From Ga0077555 sp050250755 (GTDB taxonomy: Bacteria > Pseudomonadota > Alphaproteobacteria > Rhizobiales > Hyphomicrobiaceae): a DNA stretch of 64,000 nt. Of the stretch, positions 54,341-62,892 are shown in pieces. The notes beneath the pieces were generated by a model. That model had not been told where the DNA came from, searched no databases, and was given only the letters and a program-made list of their open reading frames with translations. The stretch is from NCBI GenBank assembly GCA_050250755.1, contig JBFWOB010000003.1, forward strand, positions 62,001 through 126,000. Direction: 5' to 3'. Each line of letters begins with the position of its first letter. Positions within the stretch are counted from its first letter, which is position 1. Both the position numbers and the translations under genes were made by a program.

Positions 54341-54360
54341 AAGGGCCCAGATGGGCCCTT
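54341..54360 (-). terminator. Terminator between convergent genes
   Basis: AAGGGCCC and GGGCCCTT form a perfect 8-bp stem around a 4-base loop. On the minus strand it is followed by TCTTTTTC, so it is a good intrinsic terminator for the lipoprotein gene ending at 54391. It may also stop plus-strand transcription from the enolase-superfamily gene. Confidence 0.8.
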
Positions 54361-54390
54361 GAGATTGCGATACCGAAAATGCTCTTTGGT

Positions 54391-55095
54391 TCAGCGCGGA
54401 ATCTTTAAAACGCCGCGCGTTCTTTCTAGATCAGGGGCTGCCTCTTTGGCGCCGCGCTCGAGCGCGCGTTCGTAAAGCACAAGTGCGCGCTGCATGTCGG
54501 GCGCACCATCTGCGGTCGGCAAGCGACTGAGATAATAAGTGTCGTAGGAGCGGCCGAGCGCAAGCAAGACTTCCGGCACTGGACCATTCATGGCAGCGAC
54601 GAAATGGCGACGCGCCTGAACCACTTTACCTTGCTCAAACAGGCTTTGCCCTTCCGCGAGCATCTCGGCAACAGCCGCTGGGTCATCGACGGGTGGCAGC
54701 GGAGCCTCAGCGGAGGGCACCGGTTTCGTTGCCGGAGCAGGAATCGTCAGTTTGCGTGGCGGCGATGTTCCCTCCGCGGAAGTCGGCTTGGGATCTTCGG
54801 GCCGGGGCGTACCCGGAGGGATAGCTTTCTCTGAGGGATAAGATTCGGCACTCGACGATCGCTGGCTCGTTGAGGATCGCGAGCCCATGGCCACCTTGGC
54901 CCTATGCCGTGTCACGCGTCGTTTTTTCGATGCTTTCGGGGTGCGTGAGATCGAGTTGGTGACGGTGACGTCGTCTTTCAGCGAGCCATAACGATACACC
55001 GCCGCATGCTCGTCGTGACGGATACACGCCCCCAGACTCAATGTGCAAATAGCGACTGCAAGGCCAGTTGGCCCGATACGTCTTACATATCGCAT
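54391..55095 (-). CDS. Lipoprotein with tetratricopeptide-like C-terminus
   Basis: 234 residues from ATG 55095; a longer frame starts 15 codons upstream. The N-terminus is a lipoprotein signal (hydrophobic core TGLAVAICTLSLGAC, lipobox LGAC), so the mature protein starts at Cys. A long low-complexity linker (about 45-130) rich in Ser, Pro, Lys and Thr follows, then a helical part with repeats that resemble Sel1/TPR units (MLAEGQSLFEQGKVVQARRHF, LYERALERGAKEAAPD). I do not recognise a named family. It is probably a periplasmic scaffold attached to a membrane. It sits alone between convergent and same-strand neighbours, with a strong terminator after it. Confidence 0.7.
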   Translation of the reverse strand: MRYVRRIGPTGLAVAICTLSLGACIRHDEHAAVYRYGSLKDDVTVTNSISRTPKASKKRRVTRHRAKVAMGSRSSTSQRSSSAESYPSEKAIPPGTPRPEDPKPTSAEGTSPPRKLTIPAPATKPVPSAEAPLPPVDDPAAVAEMLAEGQSLFEQGKVVQARRHFVAAMNGPVPEVLLALGRSYDTYYLSRLPTADGAPDMQRALVLYERALERGAKEAAPDLERTRGVLKIPR

Positions 55096-55228
55096 CTCAC
55101 CTACCCCACCCGACCCGACAGCGAATGAACTCCACCGCATCAGCGGCGATTCGCGTCCTCAGGTCAGGTAGGCCGACGAGGTTCTCCACGCCCACGCGCA
55201 TTATCCACAGAACGGCGCGGATGCCGCG

Positions 55229-56380
55229 TCACTCTGCGGCCATGGCGATCGATCGTTCGCCGATCAGCCCGAGCCGCATACGCGCTTCCTCGCGCAGCAC
55301 ATCGATCGGCCGGCGACGCCCCCCGGTCTCGTAATGCCAGAACGTCCAACCGTTGCAGGCTGCCTTGCCCTGCACTTCAGCGCCCAGACGGTGGATCGAT
55401 CCCTGCCGAATGATGCCGCGTGGACCTGGCTGAGCAAGCGAGCCATCGGCACGCACCTCCGCCCAAATACGGCCGCGCTCGTCGGAAACACGCGTGCCTG
55501 GGCGGATCATGCCGAGTTCCACGATGGCACCAAACGCCACACGGGGCTCGGCGCGACGGGGCCGGAGCGTCTCCAGCGCCGCGGTCGAAAGAGATTCTTC
55601 CTTGCCGATGCGCTCCTTCGCAGCAAGGACGTAGTCGCGCTCGCGCTCGATGCCAATCCAACGTCGGCCGAGGCGTTCAGCCACCGCGCCTGTCGTTCCA
55701 GTGCCGAAGAACGGATCGAGCACCACGTCGCCGGGGTTGGTGGTACCGATCAGAATGCGGTGCAGCAGCGCCTCCGGCTTCTGCGTCGGATGCGCCTTGC
55801 GACCACCATCGTCTTTCAGACGTTCGGGGCCGGAACAGATCGGATACAGCCAGTCCGACCGCATCTGCACATCTTCATTGCCCGCCTTTAGTGCGTCGTA
55901 GTTGAAGGTGACGCGCGAGCGGCGGTCGCGACCCGCCCAGATCAGCGTTTCGTGCGCATTGGTGAAACGTTTGCCGCGAAAGTTTGGCATCGGGTTGGTC
56001 TTGCGCCAGATGACGTCGTTCTGAAGCCAGAATCCGAGATCCTGCAGCGCGACGCCTAGGCGGAAAATATTGTGATAGGAACCGATCACCCAGATCGCCC
56101 CATCTGGCTTTAGCACGCGGTGCGCTTCAGCCAGCCATGCCCGAGAAAAGCTATCGTACTCGGCGAAGCTCTGGAATTTGTCCCATGCGTCGTCGACACC
56201 CGCGACCACCGTATTGTTGGGTCGGAGCAACTCGCGATCGAGCTGGAGGTTGTATGGCGGATCTGCGAAGACGAGATCAATCGACTCCGAAGGGAGCTCG
56301 CGAAGCCGCTCGAGGCAATCGCCCTCCAGAATGCGGCCAACGGGAATACTCTTAGACCTGCGACCACGACGCTCGCCCAT
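55229..56380 (-). CDS. ccrM: Adenine-N6 DNA methyltransferase CcrM (GANTC)
   Basis: 383 residues. The DPPY motif is at 40-43 and the SAM-binding FFGTGTTGAVAE near 240, an order that defines beta-class methyltransferases. After the catalytic domain comes a C-terminal domain of about 100 residues (GTRVSDERGRIWAEVRADGS and NGWTFWHYE), which is diagnostic of CcrM over other enzymes. In alphaproteobacteria CcrM methylates GANTC late in the cell cycle and is normally essential or nearly so. No restriction partner is present. A CtrA-like site and a GANTC site lie upstream, fitting cell-cycle control. Confidence 0.94.
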   Translation of the reverse strand: MGERRGRRSKSIPVGRILEGDCLERLRELPSESIDLVFADPPYNLQLDRELLRPNNTVVAGVDDAWDKFQSFAEYDSFSRAWLAEAHRVLKPDGAIWVIGSYHNIFRLGVALQDLGFWLQNDVIWRKTNPMPNFRGKRFTNAHETLIWAGRDRRSRVTFNYDALKAGNEDVQMRSDWLYPICSGPERLKDDGGRKAHPTQKPEALLHRILIGTTNPGDVVLDPFFGTGTTGAVAERLGRRWIGIERERDYVLAAKERIGKEESLSTAALETLRPRRAEPRVAFGAIVELGMIRPGTRVSDERGRIWAEVRADGSLAQPGPRGIIRQGSIHRLGAEVQGKAACNGWTFWHYETGGRRRPIDVLREEARMRLGLIGERSIAMAAE

Positions 56381-56455
56381 ACGACGCTACTCTCATACGA
56401 TATCCCCGAGCGACAAGAAGCCCATGGCGGCGCGCGCTGCGCAACCTGCGCTTCA

Positions 56456-56460
56456 GACTC
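56456..56460. promoter_or_regulatory. GANTC site in the ccrM leader
   Basis: GACTC lies 76 bases upstream of the ccrM start, between it and the CtrA-like site. In Caulobacter, methylation of leader GANTC sites helps shut off ccrM, so this could be a feedback element. A single five-base site could be chance. Confidence 0.4.
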
Positions 56461-56486
56461 GGTAAACAGAGTGTGAAGGGAAGCCG

Positions 56487-56501
56487 TTAACAGGAGGTTA
56501 A
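56487..56501 (-). promoter_or_regulatory. CtrA-binding site candidate upstream of ccrM
   Basis: On the minus strand the sequence reads TTAA-CCTCCTG-TTAAC, an exact match to the CtrA consensus TTAA-N7-TTAAC. It is 107 bases upstream of the ccrM start codon and in the same orientation. CtrA activates ccrM in several alphaproteobacteria. Confidence 0.65.
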
Positions 56502-56598
56502 GCCCCAACTTCCGAACGGAAAGATCGTCCCACACAATTACGGCGAACGAACGACGAACAAATTGAGTGAAAAATGGGGTCCTGCCCAAGCAAGCGTT

Positions 56599-57267
56599 TC
56601 ATCTGCTGCCGATGACACGGCCGAATGTGCTCTTGAAGCGCGCAAGATCGGCGAGGCTGTCGACATCGGCAAGGCTTGTGGTGCGAGCGATCGCCTGACG
56701 GCTCAAGTTGGCTTCGACGGATGCGAGCGTGTCGGCGCGTGACCAACCGACGCCTGCATATGGATAAACGACACGCGGGCGTCGACGCATTCCCACCAGC
56801 CAGAAACCGCCATCCTCCGCAGGGCCGAAAACGACATCACGGCGACCCAGCCATCGAAACGCAATGCGCACATCACGGGCATTGATACTCGGAATGTCGG
56901 TGCCGATCACACAGACGGGTCCGGGCGGCAGGCACCTCATCGGCCGTTGCATCCGCACACCCAGATCACCTCCGCCTTGCGGAATACGAGTGACACCCTG
57001 TGGCAGCATTCGGCTGGTGCCAGTGTCCGGACTGACCGCGAGATACGTTTTCCAGAATGGTTGCCGGGAAAGGCGCGCCACAACAGCGTGCAGGGTCGCT
57101 CGGTAGAAGCGCGTCGCCTCGGTCGCCCCGATCTCGCGTGCGAGGCGCGTCTTGACACGGCCTGCGATGGGCAGCTTGACCATGATGACTAGCCGGCATG
57201 CAAAGGGCGCCGCCGGTTTTGGCGACGCCCTGACAACTGGTTTTCTGAATCCCGACTTGTGACGCAT
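56599..57267 (-). CDS. TIGR04282-like transferase (DUF2064, CofC-like fold)
   Basis: 222 residues from ATG 57267; a longer frame overlaps the metallo-hydrolase gene. Family motifs are LVIMVKLPIAGRVKTRLAREIG, the VCVIGTDIPSI strand with the metal-binding aspartate, and FGPAEDGGFWLVGM. Databases label this family an arsenosugar-biosynthesis glycosyltransferase because of its neighbours in other genomes; the fold is that of nucleotidyl/glycosyltransferases. No arsM or arsS lies in the window, so that name should not be taken as a function here. Its usual partner (TIGR04283-like) is encoded 1.1 kb upstream on the same strand. Confidence 0.85.
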   Translation of the reverse strand: MRHKSGFRKPVVRASPKPAAPFACRLVIMVKLPIAGRVKTRLAREIGATEATRFYRATLHAVVARLSRQPFWKTYLAVSPDTGTSRMLPQGVTRIPQGGGDLGVRMQRPMRCLPPGPVCVIGTDIPSINARDVRIAFRWLGRRDVVFGPAEDGGFWLVGMRRRPRVVYPYAGVGWSRADTLASVEANLSRQAIARTTSLADVDSLADLARFKSTFGRVIGSR

Positions 57268-57290
57268 GGAAGAGAGGATGCTGCGCGCCG

Positions 57291-58271
57291 TCAGGCCGGT
57301 GTAACAGGTACAAGAGCGTAACCGTCGCCATCCTTCTTCATGGTGCCCGCGCCGGGCATCCCCCAATGATAGCCCGTGAGTATTGCACCGTCGGCGACCG
57401 CTTGCCCGAAGATCATCCGGCGCGACTTCTCCGCCAGTGCGGCATCCTGATCGAACGACGCGTGCCAGTTCGGATGCTTCATGAACAGCGCGGGAATATT
57501 GGTGATGTCGCCGGTTACGATCAGTTTCGTGTTGCCGGAGGACAGATCGTAGCTCGTGTGGCCCGGCGTATGTCCATTGGTATTGATAGCCTTGATCCCG
57601 GCCATCGCTTCAGCACCGTCTGCGACCTGCTTCACGTTCTTCCAGGTCGGCAACGTCGCTTGGATGCGCTTGACCAGTCCCTGCCGCGCCGCGGGAAGCT
57701 TGTCCACGAGGGCGGCGTCCGTCCAATATTTGTACTCGCCTTCGGGCACGATGATCTCGGCATCCGGGAACACCTGAGCATTGGTGTCCTTCGCCATCAG
57801 GCCAAAGATGTGGTCAGGATGGAAGTGCGTGACGATGATGGTCGAGATTTTATCGGCTTCGATACCCGCAGCCTTCAGGTTCTGCTTGGCGAGCAGGCCG
57901 GCCTTCGGGCTCATCTGGCCACCCGTACCGCTGTCAAACATAATCGTCTTGCCGTCTTTCTCGACCACGGTCACCGTAAAGGTGACCGGCACGAACGCAT
58001 CGGTTAGGCCCGCAGCCTTCAGGTTAGCTTTCGTCTCATCGACGGTGGCGTTCTTGATGAAACCAGGATCGTGTGCCTTCTCCCAAATGCCGTCGTAGAT
58101 CGAAGTCACAGACCAATCGCCGACCTTGAATTTGGCGAACCCTGGTGACGTATCTCCCGAACCACCTTGTGCATACGCAGGGCGAAGAAATTCGAGCGGA
58201 CCATCGAGGCCGAAAGCGGCACCGGCGGCGGCTGCCGATATAACGAAGCCGCGACGTGAAATGCTCTGCAT
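57291..58271 (-). CDS. Tat-exported metallo-beta-lactamase-fold hydrolase
   Basis: 326 residues from ATG 58271, with AGGGAG at good distance. The start has a twin-arginine motif (SRRGFVIS) and a hydrophobic stretch, followed by a probable cleavage after AYA near residue 35. The metal-binding motif is THFHPDHIFGL (HxHxDH), with later histidines in NTNGHTPGHTSY. The domain IYDGIWEKAHDP near the start of the mature protein is typical of an MBL-fold subgroup found next to quorum-quenching lactonases and periplasmic hydrolases. It sits between the two small transferases, starting 131 bases before one and ending 23 bases from the other. The substrate is unknown. Confidence 0.9.
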   Translation of the reverse strand: MQSISRRGFVISAAAAGAAFGLDGPLEFLRPAYAQGGSGDTSPGFAKFKVGDWSVTSIYDGIWEKAHDPGFIKNATVDETKANLKAAGLTDAFVPVTFTVTVVEKDGKTIMFDSGTGGQMSPKAGLLAKQNLKAAGIEADKISTIIVTHFHPDHIFGLMAKDTNAQVFPDAEIIVPEGEYKYWTDAALVDKLPAARQGLVKRIQATLPTWKNVKQVADGAEAMAGIKAINTNGHTPGHTSYDLSSGNTKLIVTGDITNIPALFMKHPNWHASFDQDAALAEKSRRMIFGQAVADGAILTGYHWGMPGAGTMKKDGDGYALVPVTPA

Positions 58272-58401
58272 GGACGTCTCCCTGGACAGCGCGCCATTTA
58301 AGGCAAGTACGCAGCATAGGGCCAAGCTCTGGCCGCGACGATGGAAAGGCAGCTAACGTCAACTGGCCTCACAGCAAATTGAAAGCATGTGATCACTGAC
58401 G

Positions 58402-59091
58402 CTATCCGTAGAATCTCGCAATAACGCGTGGCGGCACACGTGAATAATAGAGCGTCAGGCATGCAAGATTGCGCGCGACACGCGACAGATATCCATCGCG
58501 CTTGTAACGGATAGCGCTTGTGACAGCGGTGGCGCGCAACACGACGGTGCGAGCACGCCCGAGGCGACGGATGATGTCCACATCCTCCATCAATGGCATG
58601 TCACGGAAGCCACCGATCCTATCATAGAGCCGGCGCGGGATGAGCAGACCCTGGTCGCCGTAGGGAAGCCGCAAGGCGCTGGCACGCAATGTAACTCCCG
58701 CCTCAATGAATCTCGGAAGAAATCCCACGTCGTCCAATGCGAAGCGGAATACCGCCGCGGCGTCCCGCCTCTGTCCCATGTCGACACGTTCGATGAAGGC
58801 TGCGACCTCACGCTCCCAGCCGGGCTGGAGCATCGTGTCGGCGTGCACGAAAAGAATCCAATCGAAGCGGGCGGCCTCCGCCCCGGCCTGGAGCTGTCGG
58901 CCCCGACCGGGAGGCGACTGGATCACACGCGTCCCCGCCTGATCAGCGATGAGCAGTGTCCGATCGGTTGATCCTCCATCGACGACGACGACTTCGCGAA
59001 CTAGGCCATCCACAGTCGCCGGCACCAGCGCTGAGAGGCAAGCCGCCAGTCCCGATTCGGCATTGAGGGTCGGAATGACGACAGAAATCAT
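58402..59091 (-). CDS. TIGR04283-like glycosyltransferase family 2
   Basis: 229 residues from ATG 59091. GT2 marks are MISVVIPTLNAESGLAACLSAL, the VVDGGSTDRT motif, the GRGRQLQAGAEAARFDWILF segment and HADTM in place of a DxD. The C-terminal third (PYGDQGLLIPRRLYDRIGGF) is diagnostic for this subfamily. It is the usual partner of the TIGR04282-like protein. The pair is labelled arsenosugar biosynthesis in databases by association only. Here they bracket a metallo-hydrolase and no arsenic gene is visible. Confidence 0.88.
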   Translation of the reverse strand: MISVVIPTLNAESGLAACLSALVPATVDGLVREVVVVDGGSTDRTLLIADQAGTRVIQSPPGRGRQLQAGAEAARFDWILFVHADTMLQPGWEREVAAFIERVDMGQRRDAAAVFRFALDDVGFLPRFIEAGVTLRASALRLPYGDQGLLIPRRLYDRIGGFRDMPLMEDVDIIRRLGRARTVVLRATAVTSAIRYKRDGYLSRVARNLACLTLYYSRVPPRVIARFYG

Positions 59092-59282
59092 GCGGTTGCG
59101 TTCGGCTTTTTCTTGGCATCCAAGGGCCCTCCGGTCGCGGGCCTGACGCAGAACCATCTACCGCACCGACGCTCCGAACGCCAGTCGAAGGCCCTTCAGG
59201 CTTCCGGGCACCGGATGCCTGTCGGATAGCTCCGACATACGATTGCAGGTCGCGCCGCCATCGGCTATCAGTGACGTGAGCA

Positions 59283-59359
59283 GCACCCGTAGCTCAGCTG
59301 GATAGAGTGTCGCCCTCCGAAGGCGAAGGTCATAGGTTCGAATCCTATCGGGTGCGCCA
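59283..59359 (+). tRNA. tRNA-Arg (anticodon CCG)
   Basis: 77 bases with CCA encoded. The acceptor stem GCACCCG pairs fully with CGGGTGC. The D arm (GCTCAGCTGGATAGAG), a 5-bp anticodon stem (TCGCC/GGCGA) with loop CTCCGAA and the T arm (ATAGG-TTCGAAT-CCTAT) are all present. The anticodon at loop positions 3-5 is CCG, which reads CGG. Confidence 0.95.
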
Positions 59360-59627
59360 AAAATTTGGATTGAAAATCCAATAGTTGCCGATTTTCTTCG
59401 GAAGCCGTCTTACATCGCACCCAAGTCGGCAACCAAAGGGTAAGCGGCCGGCAGGAGCTAAACATCTAGCTCGCCACCTCCCTACATTTGACGAATCGCA
59501 CCAAATACGATTGCCGCGGCTGCGCATATGAGCGGCAGTTCGCCATGCCCATTTTTCCGCCTCGCGCAATCAGTATGTCAGTGGTGGCATCGAATGCCGA
59601 ACTGATGCTGGGGTGTATAGCCATTTG

Positions 59628-59652
59628 AGTGGATGGGTGTGAGCCATCCACT
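59628..59652. repeat. 9-bp hairpin in the gap after tRNA-Arg
   Basis: AGTGGATGG and CCATCCACT pair perfectly around a 7-base loop. There is no T-tract and no gene end nearby; its role is unknown. Confidence 0.4.
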
Positions 59653-59814
59653 ACAAACGCTTGACAGGGCTGAGACCCATGACCGGTCCGAACCGCTGCA
59701 TTTGGAAGCGCTGCGACGCCTCAACCACGTCCTGACGTCTAGGCAGTAAGCGCGGACAGAGTTGAACAGGGTACGATCGAGACCCGGCGTGCCCCACCGA
59801 TGGCCTTGGCACTC

Positions 59815-59836
59815 CTGGGGCTGCTGCACGCCCCAG
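59815..59836 (-). terminator. Hairpin after the second ABC binding-protein gene
   Basis: CTGGGGC and GCCCCAG form a 7-bp stem with an 8-base loop, 14 bases past the stop of the binding-protein gene. It lacks a T-run, so it is probably a weak terminator or a 3' stabiliser. Confidence 0.45.
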
Positions 59837-59850
59837 AAGCGTCGGCCCGC

Positions 59851-61878
59851 CTACTTGTAGAACCACTGATCCGGATGGCCGCTCCAAGGCGTGCGACAAT
59901 GCTGCGAGATGCACAGACGCTCGGGAACGTTCTCAAGGCGATTGCTGACGACGCGTGTGCCCATGTATGCCGGCGACTGGCCCACGATGCCGATCGAGAA
60001 AACCTGGTCGACGTGAATCTTCCAGATCTCTTGCGCGATCTTATTGCGCCCCTCGGTCTGCTCGCGCGCGGCTGAGCGATATAGCTCGAAGGCACGGATC
60101 ATCTCTGCATTCTCGGGCTTGAGGCCATCTGCACCATTCGAGACGAACCATTTGGCGTGGGCTGCACCGAGCTGACTCGATTGCGGATCGGTCGGCAGCA
60201 CCGGCACCGGATAGAGGTACATGCTCTCGCTGCCGCCATTCGAGAAGATGGTCATCTGGTGCTGATCGTTCCGCACTCTCGTGTAGAAGAGCCCGCGCTC
60301 GAACAGCTTGGTGTCGGCGGCAATGCCAACGGCGCGCCATTGCTGCACGATCATCTCAGCCTGAGCCGGCCAGGTCGGCGTCAGAGACTGCACGACGTCG
60401 ATCTGGAATCGCAGCCGCTGTCCGTTGTCGGTCCTGAGCCGATAGCCCTCGCTATCCTTCTTCGTCAGCCCGAGCTGGTCGAGCATGGCATTGGCCTTCG
60501 CCTTGTCGAAAGTGGCCCATGTCTTGCGCCACTCGGGTCCCGGACTCTCTGGCATGATCTCGGCCGGCGCCACCGAGCCTGGTATACCGAGGCCGAGCCC
60601 GAAGGCCTCGTTGATCTGGTCACGATCGATGGCAAGCGATAGCGCGCGGCGAAACTCAGTGTTGCCGATCCACTTTGCGATCTCGGGATCACCGCGATAC
60701 GCATGATTGAGGACGATCAGCGAGTCACCCCCCGAAAAGCCCTTGTCGAGCGCAACCTTGTAATTGCCTTTCTCGGCGTTCTCGAGAAACACCGGCAGCT
60801 TCGAAATGTCGATGAAGCGCTCCATGAAATCGTACTCACCGGCGATGGCGCGCAGGTTGATGACCTCCGGATTCTCGGCGAGCGCAAGCTGCAGCCGGTC
60901 AATGTAGGGAAGCTGGTTTCCGGCGGTGTCCACGACCCAGTAGTACGGATTTCGTTCCATGATCCAAGTCTGGGTGTTTATGGGCTGGACGACCTTCCAC
61001 GCAGCGAGCGTCGGAAGTTCCGTATTGAGGCGCCAGTCACCACGCACGCGAAGGTACTCCACCCAATTCTTGAAGCCCGCCGCGGTCGCCTTTGCGGTCA
61101 CCTGCTCGAGCGAGCTGTATTTGGGCAAGAACTGCTTCAGGTAGTGGGCCGGCGCGTAGAGGCCGAGCATGCGTCCGTCCGATTGGAGGCGCGACTGGCC
61201 ACCCCCGATCTGAGTGTCGCCGGCGAGCAGATTAAGGAACAGGTAATAGGGCTCGTCGAACTCGAAACGAACGGTGGTCTCATCGACCTTTACAATCCGC
61301 GCTGGCTTGCCTTTGAGCATCAGCTCCGGAGCGGGCGACGAGACGATGTCTTTGTTCTGATAGATGTCCTCGAACCAGAAGACGAAGTCATCGGCGTTAA
61401 ACGGCGCGCCATCCGACCAGCGCATGCCTTTGCGCAAAGAGATGGTCGTCGTCTTGCCGTCCTCGCTCACTTGCCAGGCCTTAGCGACGTTCGGCCGGAG
61501 CTGGGTGCCCGTCGCATCGAAAAAGACCAGCTTGTCGGCCGAGCGCAGGCGATTGCCGTTCTCGCTATCCCCGGGGCCAAGGAAACCGCGCCGCCAGATA
61601 CCGCCATATTTGCCGACGCTCCGCAATGGCTGCAGCACCATCGGCTCGCTCGGCAGCCGCTCCGCTACCGGTGGTAACTTGCCGGCCTTGACCTGCTCGG
61701 CGAGTTGCGGTGCCTCCTGGAAAGCCTTCGGCATTTTTGCCGAGTCGGTGATGATCTCCACCGTCTCGAGCTTGCCGATGAGACCGGACTTTTCGAGTTC
61801 GGATTGGGCGGAGGCAATCTGTGGCCCGAATGCCAAAGCGGCCAATGCCAAAGCCAAAGTGAACTTAGTGTACGCCAT
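59851..61878 (-). CDS. ABC transporter substrate-binding protein (large peptide type)
   Basis: 675 residues, longer than ordinary dipeptide receptors (about 510-550) and closer in size to YejA-like oligopeptide receptors. The signal peptide (KFTLALALAALAFGPQIASA) is followed by QSELEKSG. Family-5 features are TISLRKGMRWSDGAPFNADDFVFW and the EFRRALSLAIDRDQI stretch. The extra length lies mainly in the N-terminal ~80 residues and the C-terminal region. It is the last gene of the minus-strand importer operon and probably carries oligopeptides or larger solutes. The ligand is unknown. Confidence 0.93.
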   Translation of the reverse strand: MAYTKFTLALALAALAFGPQIASAQSELEKSGLIGKLETVEIITDSAKMPKAFQEAPQLAEQVKAGKLPPVAERLPSEPMVLQPLRSVGKYGGIWRRGFLGPGDSENGNRLRSADKLVFFDATGTQLRPNVAKAWQVSEDGKTTTISLRKGMRWSDGAPFNADDFVFWFEDIYQNKDIVSSPAPELMLKGKPARIVKVDETTVRFEFDEPYYLFLNLLAGDTQIGGGQSRLQSDGRMLGLYAPAHYLKQFLPKYSSLEQVTAKATAAGFKNWVEYLRVRGDWRLNTELPTLAAWKVVQPINTQTWIMERNPYYWVVDTAGNQLPYIDRLQLALAENPEVINLRAIAGEYDFMERFIDISKLPVFLENAEKGNYKVALDKGFSGGDSLIVLNHAYRGDPEIAKWIGNTEFRRALSLAIDRDQINEAFGLGLGIPGSVAPAEIMPESPGPEWRKTWATFDKAKANAMLDQLGLTKKDSEGYRLRTDNGQRLRFQIDVVQSLTPTWPAQAEMIVQQWRAVGIAADTKLFERGLFYTRVRNDQHQMTIFSNGGSESMYLYPVPVLPTDPQSSQLGAAHAKWFVSNGADGLKPENAEMIRAFELYRSAAREQTEGRNKIAQEIWKIHVDQVFSIGIVGQSPAYMGTRVVSNRLENVPERLCISQHCRTPWSGHPDQWFYK

Positions 61879-61893
61879 GCCGTCTCTCCTTGA

Positions 61894-62892
61894 TCACGTG
61901 ACGCCGGGCAGGTCGAGCTCGCGTGCACGGTGGCACGCAGCCATGTGGCCTGAAATGGTCTCCTCCAGCTCCGGCCGCTCGCTTCGACAGCGGTCGACGG
62001 CGAACGGGCAGCGGGGATGGAAGGCGCAACCTTTGGGGACGTTCGAGGCATCGGCGACTTCACCGGCGAGCGGCGGAGCGACCTCGCGCAAATCGGGATC
62101 TGGCTTCGGCACCGCCGCAAGCAGCGCCGCCGTATAAGGATGCCGCGGCTGGCTGAACAGGTCATTGGTCGGTGCCACTTCGACGATGCGCCCGACGTAC
62201 ATCACGGCAACGCGGTCACTGACGTGGCGCACCACACCGAGGTCATGTGCCACAAACAGCATGGAAAGCCGCAGGCGATCCTGCAGGTCGAGCAGCAGGT
62301 TGACGATTTGCGCCTGCACCGAGACGTCGAGCGCCGAGACCGGCTCGTCGGCGACAATCAACGAGGGATTGAGCGCCAGAGCGCGCGCAATGCCGATACG
62401 CTGGCGCTGGCCGCCACTGAAGGCAAACGGAAAGCGCGTGCGCGCAACGGCCGGCAGGCCGACCAGATCCAGCAGCTCCAGCACACGACCCTGTCGCTCG
62501 GACGCCGGCACACCGTTGACGAGCATCGGCTCGGCAATGATGTCGCCCACCAGCATGCGCGGATTGAGCGATGCGTATGGATCCTGAAAGATCATCTGGA
62601 TGTGACGACGCAGCGGACGCATCTCCCTGCGCGACAGCGGCGCGAGATCGACGGTCTGGCCCTCACCGGTGGCGAAGCGGATGGCACCCGACGTTGGCAG
62701 CAAAGCTCGAAGAATGCAGCGCGCGACCGTTGTCTTGCCGCAACCACTTTCGCCGACCAGCCCCAGTGTCTCGCCGCGCTCAAGGCTGAATGTCACCCCG
62801 TCTACCGCCCGGATCCGACCGACCTCCTTTTGCAGGAGGCCCGCGCGGATCGGAAAATGCTTGGTCAGATCGTCGACCTCGAGCACGTTCAT
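61894..62892 (-). CDS. ABC transporter ATP-binding protein (OppF/DppF-like)
   Basis: 332 residues from ATG 62892, which has GGAGG at good spacing; the open frame upstream is inside the next gene. Motifs are Walker A GESGCGKT, signature FSGGQRQR, Walker B LIVADEPVSALD and the switch histidine in FVAHDLGVVR. The C-terminus has the Cys-rich oligopeptide-type end (PKGCAFHPRCPFAVDRC). The start overlaps the stop of the partner ATPase gene by four bases. It begins the second half of the ATPase pair for the importer that includes the large binding protein. Confidence 0.95.
   Translation of the reverse strand: MNVLEVDDLTKHFPIRAGLLQKEVGRIRAVDGVTFSLERGETLGLVGESGCGKTTVARCILRALLPTSGAIRFATGEGQTVDLAPLSRREMRPLRRHIQMIFQDPYASLNPRMLVGDIIAEPMLVNGVPASERQGRVLELLDLVGLPAVARTRFPFAFSGGQRQRIGIARALALNPSLIVADEPVSALDVSVQAQIVNLLLDLQDRLRLSMLFVAHDLGVVRHVSDRVAVMYVGRIVEVAPTNDLFSQPRHPYTAALLAAVPKPDPDLREVAPPLAGEVADASNVPKGCAFHPRCPFAVDRCRSERPELEETISGHMAACHRARELDLPGVT

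Larger units (their letters stand above)
59360..59850. other. Intergenic gap after the tRNA gene
   Basis: 491 bases without a supported gene. It has a short hairpin just after the tRNA (TTGGATT-GAA-AATCCAA at 59365-59381), possibly its terminator, and a 9-bp hairpin at 59628-59652. No repeat of the tRNA 3' end and no integrase fragment is visible, so I see no evidence of an inserted island. Confidence 0.5.

Noticed and set aside
59283..59850. Genomic-island attachment site at tRNA-Arg
   Set aside because: No direct repeat of the tRNA 3' end and no integrase or mobility gene was found in the window.
60703..61677. 324-codon plus-strand frame
   Set aside because: Antisense to the large ABC binding-protein gene; no motif and codon pattern of a shadow.
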